From: Desulfofustis sp.
Lineage (GTDB): Bacteria > Desulfobacterota > Desulfobulbia > Desulfobulbales > Desulfocapsaceae
Direction: 5' to 3'
NCBI GenBank assembly: GCA_029287755.1
Contig: JARFQM010000035.1
Location: forward strand, 1-15,676
DNA: 15,676 bases
The translations under genes were made by a program, and so were the position numbers. Shown in pieces: positions 7,772 to 15,676 of this stretch. Positions within the stretch are counted from its first letter, which is position 1; each line of letters starts with the position of its first letter. The notes beneath the pieces were generated by a model. The model saw nothing but the letters and a program-made list of their open reading frames with translations, was not told the origin of the DNA and searched no databases.

Positions 7772-8461
7772 TTGAACCGTATGAACAGATTATCCGCAGG
7801 TGCTATTGAAGGACTGTCAACCCTAATCGTTACCCACAACTGGTGGATCACACTGCTGGTTATCCTGTGTACCTCATGTGCGCCGCAAATCTCGTCAGAA
7901 ATCAGCCATAACCAGTTTACATTGACAGGAAGCGACCTCAGGAACGGGGGAATTGCTTTTGTCACCCCATCTACAGTAACTGGCCAGGAGGAGGAAAAGC
8001 AGGCAGTCGCTTTTGTGTTCGCCTCGACCCTGATCGAACAACGGCCAGATTTACCCATTATCCCATTGCCGGCTGCGCTCAGCTTGATCAATGAAGCCGG
8101 ATTGGCGGACGATTATAAAGAGATGTACAAAGAGTATCGGGACACCGGTATTTTTAGTAAAGACACTCTTGAGAAAATTGCAGAAGCAAGCGGAATTCGT
8201 TATGTGGCGCAATTAAAGCTTGCAGGATTCACCCAGCGATCTACGAATCGATTCGGGGTGTTTGGCTTACGAATGATCCAGACCAAAAGTGCCACAATTA
8301 GAATTTTCTTCCAGCTATGGGACGCAAGTAATGGGTCAATTTCATGGGAATCAGTGGCTGAACTGAGCTGGGCTGAAGAAAAAATAAAGGAAGACCCGGT
8401 AACTCTGCAGACCATAATGGTTCGAGCAGCACAAGATATTGCCGAAAATCTGCCACGTTGA
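7772..8461 (+). CDS. Putative outer-membrane lipoprotein, hypothetical
   Basis: The frame has 229 residues from a TTG at 7772; the in-frame ATG at 7781 (226 residues) is the more likely start, since neither has a strong ribosome site. A hydrophobic segment (NWWITLLVILCTSCAPQ, about 23-39) ends at Cys36, a lipobox-like site with Cys at -3, so export and lipid attachment are likely but not textbook. The mature part begins with a GIAFVTPSTV strand, then a helix (AVAFVFASTLIEQRPDL), a DYKEMYKEYRDTGIFSKDTLEKI helix and a GIRYVAQLKLAGF strand. This layout resembles lipoproteins of the CsgG/LpoB-like kind, where a strand-helix core is followed by a 'gene found at this address' type of Gly-[IV]-[RD]-Y strand; I hold that loosely. 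It stands alone between two MITE copies. Confidence 0.75.
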   Translation: MNRMNRLSAGAIEGLSTLIVTHNWWITLLVILCTSCAPQISSEISHNQFTLTGSDLRNGGIAFVTPSTVTGQEEEKQAVAFVFASTLIEQRPDLPIIPLPAALSLINEAGLADDYKEMYKEYRDTGIFSKDTLEKIAEASGIRYVAQLKLAGFTQRSTNRFGVFGLRMIQTKSATIRIFFQLWDASNGSISWESVAELSWAEEKIKEDPVTLQTIMVRAAQDIAENLPR

Positions 8462-8769
8462 ATAGGTCAACTTTATCTATGGGAGCCCCCGCAATGCTCC
8501 AGAATGTAGCGTTTCGAGGAACTCTTTTGCCGCCAGATTAAAATTTTGGCCCCAGACAGTTGAGCCATGTGCAAAACGATCTTTTCGCCCACACTCTGCG
8601 TTATGCTCAAAATTTTATCCTCGGAATATCAATCATATGCCTGTGGTAAAATTTCTCGCATGCCTTGATTTTGAACGAAAATCTTAGTTTTGCAAGAGGC
8701 TCAGTTACTGGTGATCTTTAAAATTGCTGCGTGAGATGCCCCGGTCTAAAGTGATCCAGGCCGGGTAAA
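8462..8769. other. Gap holding the second MITE copy
   Basis: Apart from the MITE at 8558-8706, the stretch shows only a short GGAGC/GCTCC stem near 8481-8501 just after the lipoprotein stop, too weak and lacking a T-run for a terminator. I see no gene. Confidence 0.3.
8558..8706 (+). mobile_element. MITE-like element copy 2 (141 bp, 8562-8702) with AGTT target duplication
   Basis: The element runs from GAGCC (8562-8566) to GGCTC (8698-8702), in the same orientation and of exactly the same length as the first copy, about 91 percent identical by eye. It is flanked by AGTT on both sides (8558-8561 and 8703-8706). The ends read GAGCC-N3-TGCAAAAC on the left and the inverse on the right, a better terminal match than in copy 1. 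Its own target duplication shows an independent insertion, not a duplication of a larger block. Confidence 0.82.
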
Positions 8770-8949
8770 TTATTTTGGTGCATGGAATTTATTGATGATC
8801 TCGTATCGTTTCTTCAAGAATTCCAGAAATTGTTCCCGAGTATAATTCTCACCATATTTTTTGACAAATTTGCTGAATACGATTTCTTCATCATACTCAT
8901 ATTCGGTTTCAATTTCCGATATCAACTTAACGAGATCTTTCTCTATCAT
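8770..8949 (-). CDS. Small charged hypothetical protein, 59 residues
   Basis: Reading the minus strand from the ATG at 8949 gives 59 residues beginning MIEKDLVKLISEIETEYEYD and ending INKFHAPK, with an in-frame TAA upstream that rules out a longer version. The composition is Glu/Lys/Tyr-rich, soluble and helix-prone, with a pattern (FSKFVKKYGENYTREQFLEF) that looks like a small folded helical domain. The opposite frame at 8782-8991 is Phe/Ile-rich and looks like its antisense shadow. The ribosome site is not clear, which lowers confidence. I recognise no family. It is convergent with the lipoprotein gene and divergent from the sucrose-phosphate synthase gene. Confidence 0.5.
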   Translation of the reverse strand: MIEKDLVKLISEIETEYEYDEEIVFSKFVKKYGENYTREQFLEFLKKRYEIINKFHAPK

Positions 8950-9047
8950 GGGCGCATTTTATCATCATTCCAAAGAGGGTACAAATCTTGAGTTGAGGTC
9001 GAGTTGCCTGTGAACAGTTTACCCTGTCTGCCCCCATAGCTGACATT

Positions 9048-9074
9048 GATCAAAACACAAGATCAAAACACCAA
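9048..9074 (+). repeat. Tandem repeat of 13-14 bases
   Basis: GATCAAAACACAA (9048-9060) is followed at once by GATCAAAACACCAA (9061-9074); the first 11 bases are identical. Two copies in tandem upstream of a gene could be a paired protein-binding site or simple slippage. A palindrome AAGCTTTAAGCTTA follows directly. Confidence 0.5.
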
Positions 9075-9100
9075 GCTTTAAGCTTATGCTCCCCCTGCCG

Positions 9101-9144
9101 CACCAGCAACCGTGCCACCTTTGCTGGTGCAGGCAAGGTGGCAC
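9101..9144 (+). promoter_or_regulatory. Two overlapping, mutually exclusive hairpins before sucrose-phosphate synthase
   Basis: Hairpin A pairs CACCAGCAA (9101-9109) with TTGCTGGTG (9121-9129), nine perfect pairs. Hairpin B pairs GTGCCACCTTTGC (9112-9124) with GCAAGGTGGCAC (9133-9144), twelve pairs with one bulged T. The right arm of A overlaps the left arm of B, and the loop of A holds most of B's left arm, so an RNA can form only one at a time. That is the geometry of attenuators and riboswitch expression platforms. No T-run follows B directly, so termination is not shown. Confidence 0.45.
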
Positions 9145-9410
9145 CTCAATTCCTGTTGTGTTTTCAACTGATCAATCTTTTTATTTCAAGATCTTCATGT
9201 TTGATTATAGTGTGTGTGAGGGCAAGCGTTTTTTGAATATGGAATCACCCGCATCTCATCATCTGAACATAAAAGTAATTGAAACGATTGAAAATGGGCT
9301 CAGTCGCTGGGGCTGACCCTAAGAACCCGCCTGATGAACGTAACTTGACGACGAAATACACATTGGAAATTGATAATGCGCCTCTTTGAGGCCGGACAGG
9401 ACCAGTCATT

Positions 9411-11600
9411 TTGAATAATTGCGGACTGTACATTCAGTTATTTAGTATCCACGGCCTGATCAGGGGAACCTCTCCCGAACTTGGCCGTGATGCCGATACG
9501 GGAGGACAGATCAAGTACGTTTTGGAGCTGGCTAGGGCGCTCGGCGATTGCGAAGTGGTAGATCAGGTTGACCTGGTTACCAGACTGATCGACGATCCCG
9601 ACGTGGGGCCCGATTACGCCGTGCCGATAGAACCGCTCTCCGAACACGCCCGTATTGTCCGAATCCGCTGCGGCGGCAAGAAATACATGCGCAAGGAGCT
9701 TCTCTGGCCGCACCTGGAGAAATTCATCGACCTATCTATCAGATTCATCAAATCGCAACAGCGGGTCCCCGACATTATCCACGGCCATTACGCAGATGCC
9801 GGATATGTGGCGATGCAGCTAGCCGAGGCCTTTGACGCCTGCTTCGTCTTCACTGGTCACTCCCTGGGCAGAAGCAAGAAGGAAAAGCTTCTCAGCGACG
9901 GACTCACTGAAGCCCGCATCGATCGGCAGTACAGGATCAGCCACCGCATAGGGGTGGAAGAAAAGATCATCAAACGGGCCCAACTGATCATTACCTCGAC
10001 AAGACAGGAAATAGAGGAACAATACGGCTTGTACAAAAGCGGCCGGCATGATCGTTTTGCCGTGATTCCGCCAGGCATCGATGTGGAGACCTTTTATCCT
10101 TTCTACGACTCGCAACTGGATAGTGAACTGCTCAACGAGGAGGTGAAGCAGATTCGTTATACCTTGATGCGCGAACTGCATCGCTTCTGGGCCCACCCTG
10201 AAAAACCGTTTATCCTGGCCCTCTGCCGCCCTGATCATCGGAAAAATATCACCGGCCTAATCGAGGCCTACGGCACCAATCGGGAACTGCAAAAAATAGC
10301 CAATCTGGCCATATTTGCCGGCATTCGCAAGGACATCAAGGTTATGGAGGACAACGAGCAAGAGGTTCTGACCGACATGCTCCTGCAGATGGATCGCTAT
10401 GACCTTTATGGAAAACTGGCCATTCCCAAGCGGCATGATTTTTCCACCGAAGTACCGGAACTTTACCGGATCTGTGCAGAGAGCCAGGGCGTCTTTGTCA
10501 ACCCAGCCCTGATCGAACCCTTCGGCCTGACCCTGATCGAAGCATCAGCCTGCGGGTTGCCGATTGTTGCAACCAATAACGGCGGACCGGTCGATATCGT
10601 CGCCAACTGCGACAACGGCATTTTGATAGAGGCCTCCGATTCCACCAGCATTGCTGAAGCGCTCCTGAGCATACTTATCGATGAGGCAAGGTGGTCCGGA
10701 TTTTCTAACAACGGCATAAACGGTGTCAGAAAACACTATTCCTGGCCAGCGCACTCCGAAAAGACCCTGAGCCGGTTCAGCACTTTACTGCCTGAACGCC
10801 ACGTCGCTGATTCTGATGCGGAGCAGGCTGTCAGAGAACTGCCCGCTCCGTCTTTTGGCAGACGGCTTACCAATGTGCAGCACCTGATGATTACCGATAT
10901 CGACAACACCCTGGTCGGCGATGATCAAAGTATGCGCGAACTTTTCTGGCTCTTGGATGAACGAAGAGAGAAGCTGGCCTGGGGCGTGGCGACGGGCAGA
11001 AGCCTCGAGTTGACGCTGGACGCCATGACCGTCCACAACTTCCCCATGCCCGATATCCTGATCTGCTCGGTCGGCACTGAAATCTATTATGGCCCCGACC
11101 TTCGACATGACCGTAGCTGGCACCAGCATATTTCCTACCAGTGGAAGGCGGAAGCCATTAAAGAGGTCCTGGGCTCCCTAAAGTTTCTGGTATTCCAGGA
11201 GGCTGAGGGCCAGCGAAGCCACAAAATCAGCTACTATCTTGAGGAGAAGGAAGGCCGTCTGCACACCATCCAGGAGTTGCTGAAACACCACCGGCTGCGC
11301 TGCCAGATCATCTATTCCCACGGCCAGTTTCTTGATATTCTGCCGATCAGGGCCTCTAAAGGAAAAGCAATTGACTACATCCGCTACAAGTTTGATTTTT
11401 CGCCCCTCCACGTCATGGTGGCCGGCGACTCCGGCAACGACGAGGACATGATCGACAGCGCGGCCCGGGGACTGGTGGTCAGCAATCACAGCGAAGAGTT
11501 GGAAAAGCTGCGCCGTAAGTCAAATATATATTTTAGCTCAGAAGCATATGCCGCAGGCATCATTGATGGCCTGGGACACTATGGATTTCTAGGCAGCTGA
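9411..11600 (+). CDS. sps: Sucrose-phosphate synthase with fused HAD (sucrose-phosphatase-like) domain
   Basis: A 729-residue enzyme expected to join UDP-glucose and fructose-6-phosphate to sucrose-6-phosphate in the cytosol. The GT4 glycosyltransferase part spans about 1-465: N-terminal SIHGLIRG and [32 protein letters not shown] (149-160), the nucleotide-site RPDHRKN (273-279) and the E-x7-E motif E369/E377 ([17 protein letters not shown]). The C-terminal HAD-IIB part spans about 488-725 with all signature residues: DIDNT (D496, D498), ATGR (T528), K650 (ASKGKA) and GDSGNDEDM (D673, D677). Length matches cyanobacterial-type SPS of about 720 residues. An intact HAD site suggests it may also remove the phosphate and release sucrose. 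It starts with TTG; an AGGA lies about nine bases upstream and an in-frame stop at 9387 limits other starts. Its 3' end overlaps the convergent sucrose synthase gene by 12 bases. Confidence 0.93.
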   Translation: MNNCGLYIQLFSIHGLIRGTSPELGRDADTGGQIKYVLELARALGDCEVVDQVDLVTRLIDDPDVGPDYAVPIEPLSEHARIVRIRCGGKKYMRKELLWPHLEKFIDLSIRFIKSQQRVPDIIHGHYADAGYVAMQLAEAFDACFVFTGHSLGRSKKEKLLSDGLTEARIDRQYRISHRIGVEEKIIKRAQLIITSTRQEIEEQYGLYKSGRHDRFAVIPPGIDVETFYPFYDSQLDSELLNEEVKQIRYTLMRELHRFWAHPEKPFILALCRPDHRKNITGLIEAYGTNRELQKIANLAIFAGIRKDIKVMEDNEQEVLTDMLLQMDRYDLYGKLAIPKRHDFSTEVPELYRICAESQGVFVNPALIEPFGLTLIEASACGLPIVATNNGGPVDIVANCDNGILIEASDSTSIAEALLSILIDEARWSGFSNNGINGVRKHYSWPAHSEKTLSRFSTLLPERHVADSDAEQAVRELPAPSFGRRLTNVQHLMITDIDNTLVGDDQSMRELFWLLDERREKLAWGVATGRSLELTLDAMTVHNFPMPDILICSVGTEIYYGPDLRHDRSWHQHISYQWKAEAIKEVLGSLKFLVFQEAEGQRSHKISYYLEEKEGRLHTIQELLKHHRLRCQIIYSHGQFLDILPIRASKGKAIDYIRYKFDFSPLHVMVAGDSGNDEDMIDSAARGLVVSNHSEELEKLRRKSNIYFSSEAYAAGIIDGLGHYGFLGS

Positions 11601-13982
11601 TCGCATGGCCGCCGCTCGCTTCTTAAACTGAAGGTGGTAAAACATCTCCAGATAGCGACTTGTTTCCTCGCGCTCAAGATTGGTGGCAAACTTCCAGAAT
11701 CCGTAGATACAGCTCAGCGACATCAGGCGCTTGGCGTAGCGTTTCCAGGTATAGCGCTCTTCAATACGGTTCCGGGCGCCCGCAGAGAGATCCTGCCAGA
11801 GATTTGGCTCTGCCGAACAGCGCTCAAAAAACTCGGCCATTCGGGTGGCCGCCAGCCCGCCGTGATTGGGGTCGATATGGTAGCCTGAGACCTTATCCTC
11901 GATAATCTCAAGCGGCCCCCCATAGCAGGTCGCAAATGTCGGCAGACCGGATACCATGGCCTCGACTACGGTAAGACCGAAAGCTTCAAAAAAGGCGGGC
12001 TGCACAAAGGCCCCCCGGGTATCGGCTACAGAGCGGTACAATTCACCGGTCAATTGTTTATCGAGCCGGATTCCAAGCCACCTGACCCTGTCGTCCAGCT
12101 GATACTGGTCGAACAGCTCATGCAGCCTTAATATCTGATCGCGCTCTTCATTGTCTCCCGATTGGTCCGGTTGGACCGTTCCACCGATGATCAGCAGGTC
12201 GGCAGCTTCCTGCAAACGGTCGCACCCGCCGTACCATTCCACCAAGCCGGTCAAATTCTTGATGTGATCCAGCCGAGCCATGGAAAACAGCAGGGGTTTG
12301 TTCTGGCGGCGCAGTTCGCCACGACTCTGATGGTCGGGGCCGCCATAGATCAGGCGGTCCAACTCCATTTTCTGAGAGGAATCCCGTCTGCTGGTTTCAG
12401 TATAGGAGAAAAAGGTAGCCTCATCGGCGCCCGGAGAGACAATATTGAACTTGGGATCAAACACATCGATGCCGTGGATGACGCGTTGCAGCGACGGCAT
12501 CGTGAACGATGCATAACTTTCATACTGGCCAACCACGTCGCTGGAACCGGCGATCTCTTGATAAGTTGAGGTAATGATGAAATCAGACGAGTTCATGGCG
12601 ATCAGATCGGCGGTAAACTGACATGAAAAGCGATATTGCTCCTCCATGTCCTGCCAGTAAAGGGCGGAGTAGAGATATTTCGTCTTTTCCAATGCATGAG
12701 CTATGGTGCACTGGGTCACCCCCAGCCGCTGAGCCATAATATAAGCTACCAGATTGCCGTCTGAATAATTTCCGATAATCAGGTCAGGCCGCCGGTCGAA
12801 ACGCTCCAGCAATTCGGCCTCGGCCTCGATGCTGAAGGCCTCCAGGTAAGGCCAGACTTCAAAGCGGGACAGCCAAGGTCCTACAATCGAGCCGTCGTCT
12901 TCGCGAAACGGGATACGGATGATGTGCACATTGTCAGTGCCCCGGACGTGCTCCTCGGCCAAATTGCAGGTGGTGCCCCCAGATTCCGGGATCAGCCTGG
13001 TGACGATCAGGATCTGCGGTCTGATATCGAGACCTTGTTGATAAATGCGGGCGCTCATTTCTTGCTCCAGGGCACGGACCTGGTCGAGAATATATACCAC
13101 CTGTCCACCGGTATCGGGAAGGCCGAGCACATTCTCCTGAGCGAAGTATCCATGGGGCGAGAGAACGGCAATGTTGAAGATCATCGGTATCCGGCTCAAG
13201 AACTTTTCCAGGTTCTGGTGATCCGGCGCCTCCAGCAGGTCAGCCAACACTCCCATGGTTTCGGTAATGCCTCCAATCGTGCGGCCCCAGCCTGGTCTGA
13301 AGCCCATGTCGCCGAGATCAGCTTCGAGATCGCGCCACTCGAGGTGGTCCGGCTTGCCCTCGAGAAAGTCGAGTGCGGTCCGCAGCGCATTGCGTAACTC
13401 GTTTACCGTGCCGATCCTGCTGTTGATCATGAAAGTCTCATTGCCATAGCCATGCACCTGGAGGAAGGAGAACAGCAGTTCATCTCCCTTTTTTAAATCG
13501 CTGCCCAGACGGCTGGAAAAGATACGATTCAGAAACTCGACACCGTGGCCGATCGATCGGGTCCGGTTCATCTTGGGAAAATCCCTTTCAAAAGGATTGA
13601 AGTCGATTTCCAATGTCGGCAGTCGTTCAGTGCGAGGTGAAACTATGTTTTCCTTAAATTCGAGAAATTCTTTTGTCGAAACCTGTTCGAAACCCATGCT
13701 CTCAAAGTGATAGCGCAAATAAATCCAGTGCGCCACCCGGGGCCGAACATCCAGGTAAAGATAGTGGCCATCAAGGGCAGCCTCCTGGCTTGTTTTCAAG
13801 GTAGTCGCCAGAGGTGAGTTACGCAGCAGTTCATGGCTAGTATCCTGGCTGCAGAATTGACAAAATTCGTCCCAGAGATCGCTGCCCAGTATAAATTTTC
13901 GATTTGAAGAACGATAATTTAGAAAAAGTTCTTGGACTATGCTCCGGTGCTCTTCCACAAATGCACCCAATTCGTCTAACAT
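11589..13982 (-). CDS. sus: Sucrose synthase
   Basis: A GT4 enzyme that reversibly converts sucrose plus NDP to NDP-glucose plus fructose. With the start at 13982 it has 797 residues, the usual bacterial length. The frame stays open to ATGs at 14060 and 14132, but only the 13982 start has a proper ribosome site (GGAG six bases before it); the 14060 ATG has AAGG with no spacing. Numbered from 13982: N-terminal regulatory-type region about 1-220, [20 protein letters not shown] (287-306), HALEKTKY (429-436), [10 protein letters not shown] (516-525), [14 protein letters not shown] (567-580, with R570 and K575), and the E-x7-E pair E666/E674 ([18 protein letters not shown]). All core residues are present. 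It converges on the sucrose-phosphate synthase gene, completing a make-and-recover sucrose pair. Whether it prefers UDP or ADP cannot be read here. Confidence 0.94.
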   Translation of the reverse strand: MLDELGAFVEEHRSIVQELFLNYRSSNRKFILGSDLWDEFCQFCSQDTSHELLRNSPLATTLKTSQEAALDGHYLYLDVRPRVAHWIYLRYHFESMGFEQVSTKEFLEFKENIVSPRTERLPTLEIDFNPFERDFPKMNRTRSIGHGVEFLNRIFSSRLGSDLKKGDELLFSFLQVHGYGNETFMINSRIGTVNELRNALRTALDFLEGKPDHLEWRDLEADLGDMGFRPGWGRTIGGITETMGVLADLLEAPDHQNLEKFLSRIPMIFNIAVLSPHGYFAQENVLGLPDTGGQVVYILDQVRALEQEMSARIYQQGLDIRPQILIVTRLIPESGGTTCNLAEEHVRGTDNVHIIRIPFREDDGSIVGPWLSRFEVWPYLEAFSIEAEAELLERFDRRPDLIIGNYSDGNLVAYIMAQRLGVTQCTIAHALEKTKYLYSALYWQDMEEQYRFSCQFTADLIAMNSSDFIITSTYQEIAGSSDVVGQYESYASFTMPSLQRVIHGIDVFDPKFNIVSPGADEATFFSYTETSRRDSSQKMELDRLIYGGPDHQSRGELRRQNKPLLFSMARLDHIKNLTGLVEWYGGCDRLQEAADLLIIGGTVQPDQSGDNEERDQILRLHELFDQYQLDDRVRWLGIRLDKQLTGELYRSVADTRGAFVQPAFFEAFGLTVVEAMVSGLPTFATCYGGPLEIIEDKVSGYHIDPNHGGLAATRMAEFFERCSAEPNLWQDLSAGARNRIEERYTWKRYAKRLMSLSCIYGFWKFATNLEREETSRYLEMFYHLQFKKRAAAMRSAA

Positions 13983-14366
13983 CGGTGTCTCCACTCGCTG
14001 GTCAAGATCTATCGCAACTTTGGTAGTTGATCGTAATGAGTTCAACTCATTATCAGACATCCTTTTATACGCAGGTCCGGGTCGCAGGAACTGCTCCAAC
14101 CCGTTACTGACCACTATACTAATTAAAATCATTCAAATAGCGAAGGTGCAATTAACATTTAATTTGTTCTTTCGGACTCATGAATCGGATTGGAACGATT
14201 CCTCGGGGCGCTGCATTTTCCCAACTGGGTATTGAAGCTGGCTTTTCAAAATTAATTTAGTAACTTGTATCTATTGCCCGCGTTGCAGAAACTTTGGGCT
14301 CGAGAGATAATAAACTGATTTCCACAGGTAACTGAAATTTAGTTTTTCCCACAAGGAGGGGTGGCA
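13983..14366. promoter_or_regulatory. Divergent region between sucrose synthase and aminotransferase genes
   Basis: The part up to 14132 is an open extension of the sucrose synthase frame and might be coding if an upstream start is used (14060 or 14132). An inverted repeat GAATCG (14183-14188) / CGATTC (14197-14202) with an eight-base spacer could bind a dimeric regulator of either gene. I found no strong promoter; TTGAAG near 14232 with an AT-rich -10 is only a weak candidate for the aminotransferase. Confidence 0.3.
14353..14359 (+). promoter_or_regulatory. Near-perfect ribosome binding site fixing the aminotransferase start
   Basis: AAGGAGG at 14353-14359 lies seven bases before the ATG at 14367. 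It is the strongest Shine-Dalgarno match in the window and settles the start of the downstream gene. Confidence 0.85.
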
Positions 14367-15676
14367 ATGGTTGAGACTATCAACAAGCTCTACGAAACTT
14401 CTCATTTGCTGCTGCACAGGACTTCCAGACAAGATGCAGCAAAGGGCATCAGCGTCATTGTTAAAGGTGAAGGGATACGTGTTTTTGACCAGGACGGCAC
14501 CTGTTATATAGATCTGGAAGCCGGCGGGACTCGTCCTGTCCATGCTGGCTACGGCCGCAATGAGCTGGCCCAGGCAAGCTATGATCAGATGTGTCAGATG
14601 GCCTATTTCACACCAATGGGGTTTGCCAATGCCCCGGCAATGCAGCTGGCGGATAAGTTAGCTGAGATTACTCCAGCGGGAATCGAACGATTTACGTTCG
14701 AGTGTGACGGCTCCGAAGCGGTAGAAACGGCAATGAAGCTTGCCAAACATTACCATTATTATCGCGGCGACCAGGGGCGCTTTAAGGTTGTTTCCCGACG
14801 TGGTGCCTATCACGGGGTTAATGGTATCGGCGTGCGGGCGCTTGGTATTGTTATGCCCATGCGTCAGTTGATGGAACCATTGGCGCCGGGCGCGGTCTTT
14901 ATTGAATCTCCCTATTGTTACAGGTGCCCTCATAACCTGCGCTATCCAGATTGTGACATTGCTTGTGCACGAGAACTGGAACGCATGATCGAGTTTGAAG
15001 GCCCGGAACAGATTTCCATGTTTATAGGTGAACCTATTCAGCAGGGGTTTGGTGCCTATAGACCGCCGCCTGAGTATTGGCCGCTGATTCGAGAAATCTG
15101 TGACCGGTATGATATCTTATTGGTTATCGACGAAGTCATTTGCGGGTTCGGTCGCACCGGCCTGATGTTTGCCACCCAACACTTCGACGTGCACCCGGAC
15201 CTGCTCACCATGGCAAAGGGGTTGACAAGTGGGTACGTACCCCTGGGCGCCGTTGGTTGTTCGGTTCGCATTACAGAACCTATTGAATTGCTGAATCACC
15301 TGCACACCTATGGCAATCACCCGGTTTCCTGCGCGGTGGCCCTGAGAAATCTGGAAATCCTTGAAACTGAAAAACTGATTGAAAACAGCGAACAGATGGG
15401 ACGCTATTTCCTAGACGGCCTGCACACTCTTCTGCACCACCCCAGCGTGGGTGAGGTGCGAGGGACCGGTCTTTGGCTCGCGCTCGACTTTACCGTCGAC
15501 AAAAAGTCTCGCGCCCCCTTTCCATTTGAGAACTTGATGGGCATCATCGCGCGCATGAAACAGAAAGGGATCCTTGTCAAGACCATGGGGATGGCCCTGG
15601 AGTTAGCGCCGCCCCTGATTATAAATAAGGATGAAATCGATGAGGTAATTCCAGTTCTGGACGCATGTATTACCGA
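14367..15676 (+). CDS. Class III PLP-dependent aminotransferase, 3' end outside the window
   Basis: About 436 codons are visible and the frame is still open at the window edge, so the C-terminus is missing, though little is likely lost given the usual 420-460 residues. Fold-type I class III marks: CDGSEAVETAMKLAKHYHYY (about 114-133) for the phosphate site, GAYHG, IDEVICGFGRTG with the cofactor-contacting D255, and TMAKGLTSGYVPLGAV with the PLP Lys284, a normal spacing of 29. A Cys group C184-x2-C187-x8-C196-x3-C200 (YCYRCP...YPDCDIAC) lies before IGEPIQQG; I recall similar motifs in an omega-aminotransferase-like branch. The amino donor and acceptor cannot be named; glutamate-semialdehyde aminomutase, BioA-like and beta-alanine aminotransferases share this layout. 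It is divergent from sucrose synthase, with no sign of a shared pathway. Confidence 0.9.
   Translation, partial: MVETINKLYETSHLLLHRTSRQDAAKGISVIVKGEGIRVFDQDGTCYIDLEAGGTRPVHAGYGRNELAQASYDQMCQMAYFTPMGFANAPAMQLADKLAEITPAGIERFTFECDGSEAVETAMKLAKHYHYYRGDQGRFKVVSRRGAYHGVNGIGVRALGIVMPMRQLMEPLAPGAVFIESPYCYRCPHNLRYPDCDIACARELERMIEFEGPEQISMFIGEPIQQGFGAYRPPPEYWPLIREICDRYDILLVIDEVICGFGRTGLMFATQHFDVHPDLLTMAKGLTSGYVPLGAVGCSVRITEPIELLNHLHTYGNHPVSCAVALRNLEILETEKLIENSEQMGRYFLDGLHTLLHHPSVGEVRGTGLWLALDFTVDKKSRAPFPFENLMGIIARMKQKGILVKTMGMALELAPPLIINKDEIDEVIPVLDACIT

Larger units (their letters stand above)
8950..9410. other. Long leader/intergenic region upstream of sucrose-phosphate synthase
   Basis: This 461-base stretch holds a short tandem repeat (9048-9074) and two overlapping hairpins (9101-9144). 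A weak open frame ends at 9316 (MFDYSVCEGK..., from 9198, 39 codons) without a ribosome site, which I do not accept as a gene. A TATAGT near 9206 could be a -10 element, but its -35 partner is poor. Confidence 0.35.

Noticed and set aside
7321..8706. A composite transposon carrying the lipoprotein gene between two identical elements
   Set aside because: The outer flanks differ (ATCC and AGTT) and each copy has its own duplication, so the elements inserted separately. There is no transposase.
8782..8991. A 69-codon plus-strand frame rich in Phe and Ile
   Set aside because: It lies opposite the more protein-like 59-residue minus-strand gene and has no ribosome site or recognisable motif.
9198..9316. 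A 39-codon frame upstream of sucrose-phosphate synthase as a leader peptide
   Set aside because: It has no ribosome site, no run of regulatory codons and no link to the hairpins, which lie upstream of it.
9411..11600. Reading the enzyme as a plain glycosyltransferase or sucrose synthase
   Set aside because: The N-terminal SIHGLIRG and [13 protein letters not shown] motifs and the fused HAD domain fit sucrose-phosphate synthase, and it lacks the long N-terminal region of sucrose synthase.

Overview
The window looks like chromosomal DNA of a Gram-negative bacterium of middling GC content. Lipoproteins with lipobox-like signals, HAMP-type membrane sensors and a phasin-like/UbiB gene pair all fit a proteobacterium-like cell. 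The adjoining sucrose-phosphate synthase and sucrose synthase genes, together with two SpoIIE-type phosphatases, make me think of Desulfobacterota (former Deltaproteobacteria), but this is an impression, not a proof. I see no rRNA, tRNA, CRISPR array, phage gene or intact transposase.

Layout. (1) 119-3968: two divergent genes for membrane-anchored PP2C/SpoIIE phosphatases with different external sensor regions, of the kind that controls partner-switching (anti-sigma/anti-anti-sigma) pathways. (2) 4034-4391: a small two-helix membrane protein gene with a very good sigma70-type promoter and a hairpin just after its stop. (3) 7153-4532, minus strand: a compact set encoding a phasin-like coiled-coil protein, a UbiB/ABC1 atypical kinase (GTG start 6 bases downstream) and a DUF3750-like lipoprotein. 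(4) 7154-9410: a gene-poor, AT-richer stretch with one lipoprotein gene, one 59-residue minus-strand gene too short for most ORF cut-offs, two copies of a 141-bp MITE-like element each with its own 4-bp target duplication, and a pair of overlapping, mutually exclusive hairpins upstream of the sucrose genes. (5) 9411-14060: a sucrose-phosphate synthase with a fused HAD phosphatase domain on the plus strand meets a sucrose synthase on the minus strand; their 3' ends overlap by 12 bases. (6) 14367 to the window end: a class III PLP aminotransferase, cut by the window edge, divergent from sucrose synthase.

How they may work together. The synthase/phosphatase fusion would make sucrose from UDP-glucose and fructose-6-phosphate. 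Sucrose synthase would return it to nucleotide-glucose and fructose. Together they form a small sucrose make-and-recover module, plausibly for osmoprotection or carbon storage. The overlapping tails mean that the two transcripts are antisense to each other. The phosphatases at the left end are probably a separate signalling locus. No wholly new system is evident. The most noteworthy observations are the MITE pair with clean target duplications, the competing hairpins before the sucrose-phosphate synthase gene, the apparently intact phosphatase domain in that enzyme, and its overlap with sucrose synthase.
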